Source: Isoetes taiwanensis (Eukaryota; Streptophyta; Lycopodiopsida; Isoetales; Isoetaceae). Taken from it: a stretch of 64,000 bases of DNA. Positions 59,264 through 64,000 of this stretch are shown here, piece by piece; the stretch's first letter is position 1, and every line of letters begins with the position of its first letter. A model generated the notes under the pieces. It did not search any database. It was not told the origin of the DNA and worked only from the letters and a program-made list of their open reading frames with translations. Made by a program: the position numbers and the translations under genes. The DNA is taken from the NCBI GenBank assembly GCA_021234155.1, contig JAJEKV010000053.1, forward strand, positions 4,090,364 through 4,154,363, written 5' to 3'.

Positions 59264-60633
59264 TCTCTAGCTGTTTGAAAATGGAAAACCGTAAATCATA
59301 GAATTGGCATAACATCATTAACGTGAATACGCAAGTGACAACATGAAAATAGGATGCAGTGACTATCTTTACACGAATTAACTATCATATAGATTTGATT
59401 GAGTAACAATGACATGAATTTTAGTAGGAATTCTCAATGGTACATTATGTTTCATCCTCTGATCATCTCTGTATTATGGCATACCAATGGCCTCGATCTT
59501 AAGGTTTAAGTCTCATAGTTTCTCTCATGCTTAGAATCTAATACAAAATCTCGTCAAGAAAACGAACCAGTTGTAAAGCCGATTTTGGCAGAATGTCCGG
59601 GAACGACAGCCACGAATGTCTTCTACTATGCATGACTCGGTCAGTTCTGCTTGTGCCGAGTTCCGGCAATGACATTGTGCATGCCATGGAAGTATGTCAA
59701 TGCAAAGACACACTTTTGCACATGTATTTGTGGCATGAATTACAATGTCATGTGATCTAGGAAACAAAATGGCAGCATTCCAGCGGATCAAGATGATGAG
59801 TCTCTGCCCATTTGCAGAAAAACTGATTCACAAGGAGATACTGCAAAATCTTAATCTGTGAAAGTGAGTAACTGGCCTTAAGGCCAATCTGGGAAGGAAA
59901 TTTATGTAGCATCAGATTTAAGCCTGTGAAAGGGCTAGCATAGGATCAGACTGTGATCAATTGAAGCATCTGAGGGATCGAACAAGGCGGCGATATGAGG
60001 TAAGTATGAGGTGTCCATCATACGAGAGGCCAGGCCACAACGCGAGAGCTTTTTTCATTGCTCTGGATTCTTTTCTGGCCCTTTTTTTGTGGCCCTTTCT
60101 TTTTAAATTTTAATTCATTTACGTGGCAGAATGCCCCTATTATTTTTTCTATGATACACGTCAAAACGACTTCTGGCTTAGTGACGTGACATGGACGTGT
60201 ATGTATGTATGTATGGTCAACTCCGAAATTTGGAAAAAATAAGATCGGTTTTAGTTAGCTTGTAACCTACGAGCTAGACTTCGGTTCATTTACAAGCGTC
60301 CCGACTTGGAAAAAGTACATCTACTGAAGACAAAATCAAGTTAGCGAACCCGAATCCCTACTCTTGTCTCTGAAAATATGAAGTCGTGTTTGAGTCGGAC
60401 CTTGCCACCTGGCAAAGAAGGTTTGCACGAGAACACCCGGCTTGAACTTGACCTCAAAATTGAAGTCTGGCCGGCTTCCAAGGAACGTATCCTAAGAGCC
60501 TATAATAATAAACTAGATATTTCTAATGTTGATCAACCATTCAGCTATATTGCAATGCCATGTAACAATCTCAACCATGTAATAATAAAAAAAATCCACT
60601 GTCTCTGTCCTCTTGTGTGTCTAATTGTGCTGT
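59264..60633. other. Region upstream of the GBA2-like gene
   Basis: It should contain the gene's leader and promoter. A 5' UTR intron is possible because an in-frame stop precedes the ATG closely. No convincing TATA box was pinned down. Short frames at 59,531-59,791 (minus) and 60,378-60,737 (plus) have no known motif. A gtat microsatellite lies at about 60,198-60,214. Confidence 0.4.
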
Positions 60634-61345
60634 TGTTGGATGACATTCGCTCAACATTTGCTCAATCACCATCACATCCTAGTTTGGTGTGCTTTTCTTA
60701 TTCAATTTTGTCTTTGAAAGTAGGAGTGGTGTTATAGAGCAATACTAGTGTGAAAGGTAGGATTTTTGTCTTTGAAATGTTGTAATCTTCTTTTTACAAC
60801 CTTATTGTGGTACTAGAGGCATTATTTACACAATTTCTCATTGATTGATAAAATATCATCATCGTCTCTCTTGCCATATTAATACAAGAAATTGGGATTG
60901 GTGATAATGAAGGGCATACTGAAGTGAGATGATGGGTTAACAATCACATATTGTGTATTTGAAATTCACTCTTGTGGTCAATTTGTTGAGTTTGATATGC
61001 TTAGTGAATGGGTTAAGAAACTGATGTTTTGATGTTGTTAGATGACATTCACTCAAATTTCGCTCAATCACCATCACATTCTAGGGTGTTTTTCTTGTTC
61101 GTTAAAGTGGGAGTGGTGTTGTAAAGCAATACTACTATGAAAGGTAGAATCCATATCTTTTAAACATTGCAAGCTTAACCTTATTGTGGTACTGGATGCA
61201 TGGTTTACACAATTTCTCATTGAACCGATAAGATATCATCGGCTCGGTTGCCATGTTAATACAAGGAATTGGGATTGATGATAATGAAGGGCATATTGAA
61301 GTGATATCACCAAGTAACCATCCCATATTGTGTACTTGTGATACG
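60634..61345. repeat. About 400-bp-period tandem duplication
   Basis: 60,634-60,965 and 61,036-61,345 align over about 310-330 bp: 'gctcaatcaccatcacat', 'gtgggagtggtgtt'-type, 'accttattgtggtact', 'tttacacaatttctcattga', 'ggaattgggattgatgataa' and 'tgaagggcata'. They are roughly 80-85% identical by eye, in direct orientation. No coding capacity recognised. Confidence 0.85.
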
Positions 61346-62039
61346 TTCACAAGGCTAAGCTCACCACTCAACTAGGCTATTTTGAGCAAGAGAAATCCAG
61401 AGCAAGAGAAATCCAGAGAAAGAATTGCTAGCCTCTACCAGGCCAGCAAACAATTCAGAGAGAATTGGGATCAGAGAAAGCAAAATTTGAATTCTTTGAC
61501 CAATTTTGACCAAGAAAGTACTTCAAACAAAAAACGTAGAAAAACGAAGAAAATAGGTGCACCTCCCTTCGCCACAGCTCAACTCTCTAGCCCCTTTTTT
61601 TCTTGCTTTCAGATGGCAATTAGTTCAATTTCAATTGAATTTGATTAAGGTCGCCTTCAATGTCTTTATTGAAACTTCATTCTAGGTCAAATGATGCACA
61701 TTGAGGGCCATAATCGCCGAATTTGAGAGTAAAAGACATTTTATGTCCCAAGTTAAACATGTCTATACGATTTGTTATGGAAAAGACAAGATCGCATAAA
61801 CGCCGAACGCTTCTTGAGCTCCGTGCTAATTGTGGGTCAATTTATCGCCTTTTCCTTTCTTTACTGTGAATTTCTATTATTTATTTAATATTGTTTTTGA
61901 TCTAAGGGCCAGATTTTTCGATGTGCGTGATCCGGAGCCATCGAAAGCTATAACAAGCATGTTCCAATATTTCCACTATGATATCGCTTCTTTGTTCTTT
62001 GAAGGTCAGATAATAGTGTAACTCAGAAAGATTGGGATA
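61346..62039. other. No recognised gene; small tandem repeat
   Basis: 'gagcaagagaaatccagagc' is partly tandem at about 61,383-61,425. A plus-strand frame at 61,382-61,648 is charged but unrecognised. The LINE relic probably begins within this stretch, because the polymerase motifs follow at once. Confidence 0.4.
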
Positions 62040-63900
62040 TGGTTTTTCCACTTATTATTGTGTTCCTCATCCGAAGCTATTTATGCTTTACAAACAAACC
62101 AGGGTTGTATGCTCTTAAAACTAGATTTCAAGCGTGCCTTTGATACTATTGACCGTGACTCTTATACAGAGTCATGGAGGATATTGGATTTTCAAGTAAG
62201 GTCACTCAAAAAGTGTTTGTCTTTAATGACACAAGTTGCTCTGTTGTTCTAGTTAATGGAGCTCCATCAAAATTTCTTGAATGTAAAAGATGCATGAGGC
62301 AAGGATGCTCTTTAGCTCCATATATTTTCTTAATTGTGACAAAACTGGTTACTAAAGCCACCCTTACCTTGCAAAGTAGAGGTCTCATCCATTAGTTAAT
62401 AGAAGATACAGTGTTTTCAATCATGCAGTATGCCGATAATACCTTTGTCTTTCTTGAAAGATGATGGCATCATCATCAACATTTTTCTCTCAAAGAATGT
62501 AGACATTTGGAAAGCCTCGTGGGTTCAATTAAACAGGGATAAATATACCATTGTCATAGATTCCAATAAAATAGATATTTGCGGGATTAAAGTAATAGGG
62601 CACAATACTGCCACCAGAATGCTTAGACTGCCCTTGGCTTTAAACATGAGCTTTAAACATGCCCAGAAACCCATTGTCAACAGTTAAAGAGAAAGATTCA
62701 GCTTTTGCACTAAATCTTTCACTTTCTGACAAAGAATAGAGATAATCAATAGTGTCATTGCTAGCGCCCACATTTTCTTTTCCTCTTTTTATCATAGCGC
62801 ACAAAAAGTCATACAAGTCCTTCAAAATAGCTATAATGAGACTTCATCCGGGCTGATCCGAATGGTGTCTTGGGAGAATCTCACTCCCCCAAAGAGGAGG
62901 AGGTTTGAGCTATAAAGACCTCTTTACCTAAGCCTGTGCACTTGCCGCAAAATTGGTTTTCACCGAGGCCCCTTCTCCCGCTTCTTCAACTTGTTAAATA
63001 TTGGGTTAACTCCACCTCTCCGATAGGAGCTCCTTCTTTGCCACATAATCTTTCGAACTCGCTTTCATCGCTTAGACAATGCCCTTGGTACCTCCCAAAT
63101 CATGAGCGTAATTATCCAAGCCCGAAATCAAGATTTTTGTCGCTTTTAAAACATCACCTTGGAATCAAAGCTCCTCAGACTTTGGATTCTTCTAGCATCG
63201 ATTTAGTTGACAAGGATGATGGTTTCTTAGCCCTTAAGCACCCAATTAAATATAAAGTATGGCATCAAGTCAATCTCCACACCATGGGCAATTTCTTAAC
63301 TTTGATGTTGATATCGCCTCGACAGCCACTTCTCTTTCTTTGGAGCATTAATCTTATGTCCAGAATCTTGGCCCTCCAAGCTCACAAACCTCCAATTGAA
63401 GTGCAATGGTAAAGGTTATAAAGTCTCGACACTTTATTCTTTACTTATTGGGAAACCTCTTCTCAAAGTGTCTTGTTTGGTTGGGCGCCTGAAGAGTTGG
63501 CCATTTCATCTATCAAGGTCGGATGGAAATTGCAGCCAGCTAATCAAATCATAGTGCTTAGATGGCCCCTCCTCAAGTAGAGCCTCAAAATCAATGCATA
63601 CTTGGCCAAGCATAATATTCAAATTTTCTCGACCCCTACCCTTTGGGATGTGGAAGATCCGAGCCATCTAACCATATCTTTATCTCCGCCCCAAGCTTCG
63701 ACCTTTTTTGGTTATGAATCGACATTTCTTGATATTGCCCACGTCGAGAGAGGAGGATCTCCTTTTTTTTAAATCCGACCTCTCCCTTTCTTTGAGATAA
63801 AAATTCTATGCTACTGGTCAATTTGGCAAAAGATAAGAATGGGGTTGATATCTCCAAAGAATATTCCAACACCGCATGAGCTCAAAACTTTTTTCAAATT
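62040..63900 (+). pseudogene. LINE reverse-transcriptase and C-terminal relic
   Basis: Blocks in successive frames: LLKLDFKRAFDTIDRD (62,113-62,160, polymerase region A); DIGFSSKVTQKVFVFNDTSC (62,178 onward); CMRQGCSLAPYIF (62,290-62,330); QYADNTFVFL (62,428-62,455, with the second catalytic Asp of YADD changed to Asn); VSWENLTPPKRR and CALAAKLVFTEAPSPA (62,867-62,975); and LALKHPIKYKVWHQVN (63,220-63,275), resembling LAIKHPKICKKWHEAG of the LINE at 22.7 kb. Sequence around 62,640-62,830 does not fit and may be an inversion or insertion. No endonuclease or poly(A) was found within the window. Confidence 0.75.
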
Positions 63901-64000
63901 CATTTGTTTGAGTGGCCCATAGATTGTTGAAAGGGAAAAAGTATGACCACCTATGGGACCGAAGTTAAATATTTACAAGTCTGCTCCAATTTTTACTCAA

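Overview
This window looks like nuclear DNA of a land plant, probably a seed plant with a repeat-rich genome. The evidence is intron-bearing fragments of plant gene families (class III peroxidase, NAC factor, GH1 beta-glucosidase, plant-type GBA2/GH116 glucosylceramidase, the nucleoporin NUP155), Ty1/copia and Ty3/gypsy LTR elements with initiator-Met-tRNA-type primer sites, plant LINEs and small terminal-inverted-repeat elements. No bacterial, organellar, rRNA or CRISPR features were seen. The exact lineage cannot be told from the sequence.

Layout. 1-12 kb is mostly anonymous AT-rich DNA with a decayed reverse-transcriptase relic (1.4-2.2 kb), tandem repeats, a terminal-inverted-repeat element (7.1-7.5 kb) and a TTCTAGAA-rich patch (7.8-8.4 kb). 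12,101-14,683 is a complete but gutted copia-type element with identical 241-bp LTRs and a 5-bp target duplication. 15.8-17.25 kb is a four-exon peroxidase pseudogene. 18.5-20.35 kb holds a dispersed module split by a second copy of the 7-kb repeat. 21,057-27,242 is a 5'-truncated LINE on the minus strand with an 11-bp target duplication. 28.4-32.1 kb is a mosaic of three unrelated gene fragments on one strand (NAC, GH1, NUP155), attached to the same dispersed module seen at 18.5 kb. 35.46-39.31 kb is a plus-strand LINE split by a 10.2-kb Ty3/gypsy-type element (39,313-49,526); its last 200 bp and poly(A) resume at 49,527. Two small TIR elements lie at 50.1-50.5 and 51.0-51.35 kb. 51,888-59,263 (minus) is a 17-exon GBA2-like gene, the only near-complete host gene, with several small indels and in-frame stops. 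The end of the window has a 0.4-kb tandem duplication and a third LINE relic.

No working pathway or operon can be described: apart from the GBA2-like gene, the genes present are relics and the window is mainly a record of successive insertions. The most notable object is the 28.4-32.1 kb patchwork, in which a NAC gene start is joined to the middle of a GH1 beta-glucosidase gene and followed by the end of a NUP155 gene, with introns retained. It adjoins a repeat module carrying a 40-bp palindrome that recurs elsewhere in the window. This resembles gene-fragment capture by a Helitron or Pack-type transposon, but its termini were not found.

A caution on sequence quality: the two Ty3-type LTRs are identical over about 160 bp of AT-rich sequence yet differ by many small indels in GC-rich parts. 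Several GBA2 frameshifts sit in A or G runs. Some frame breaks may therefore be consensus errors, although the copia LTR pair is perfectly identical.
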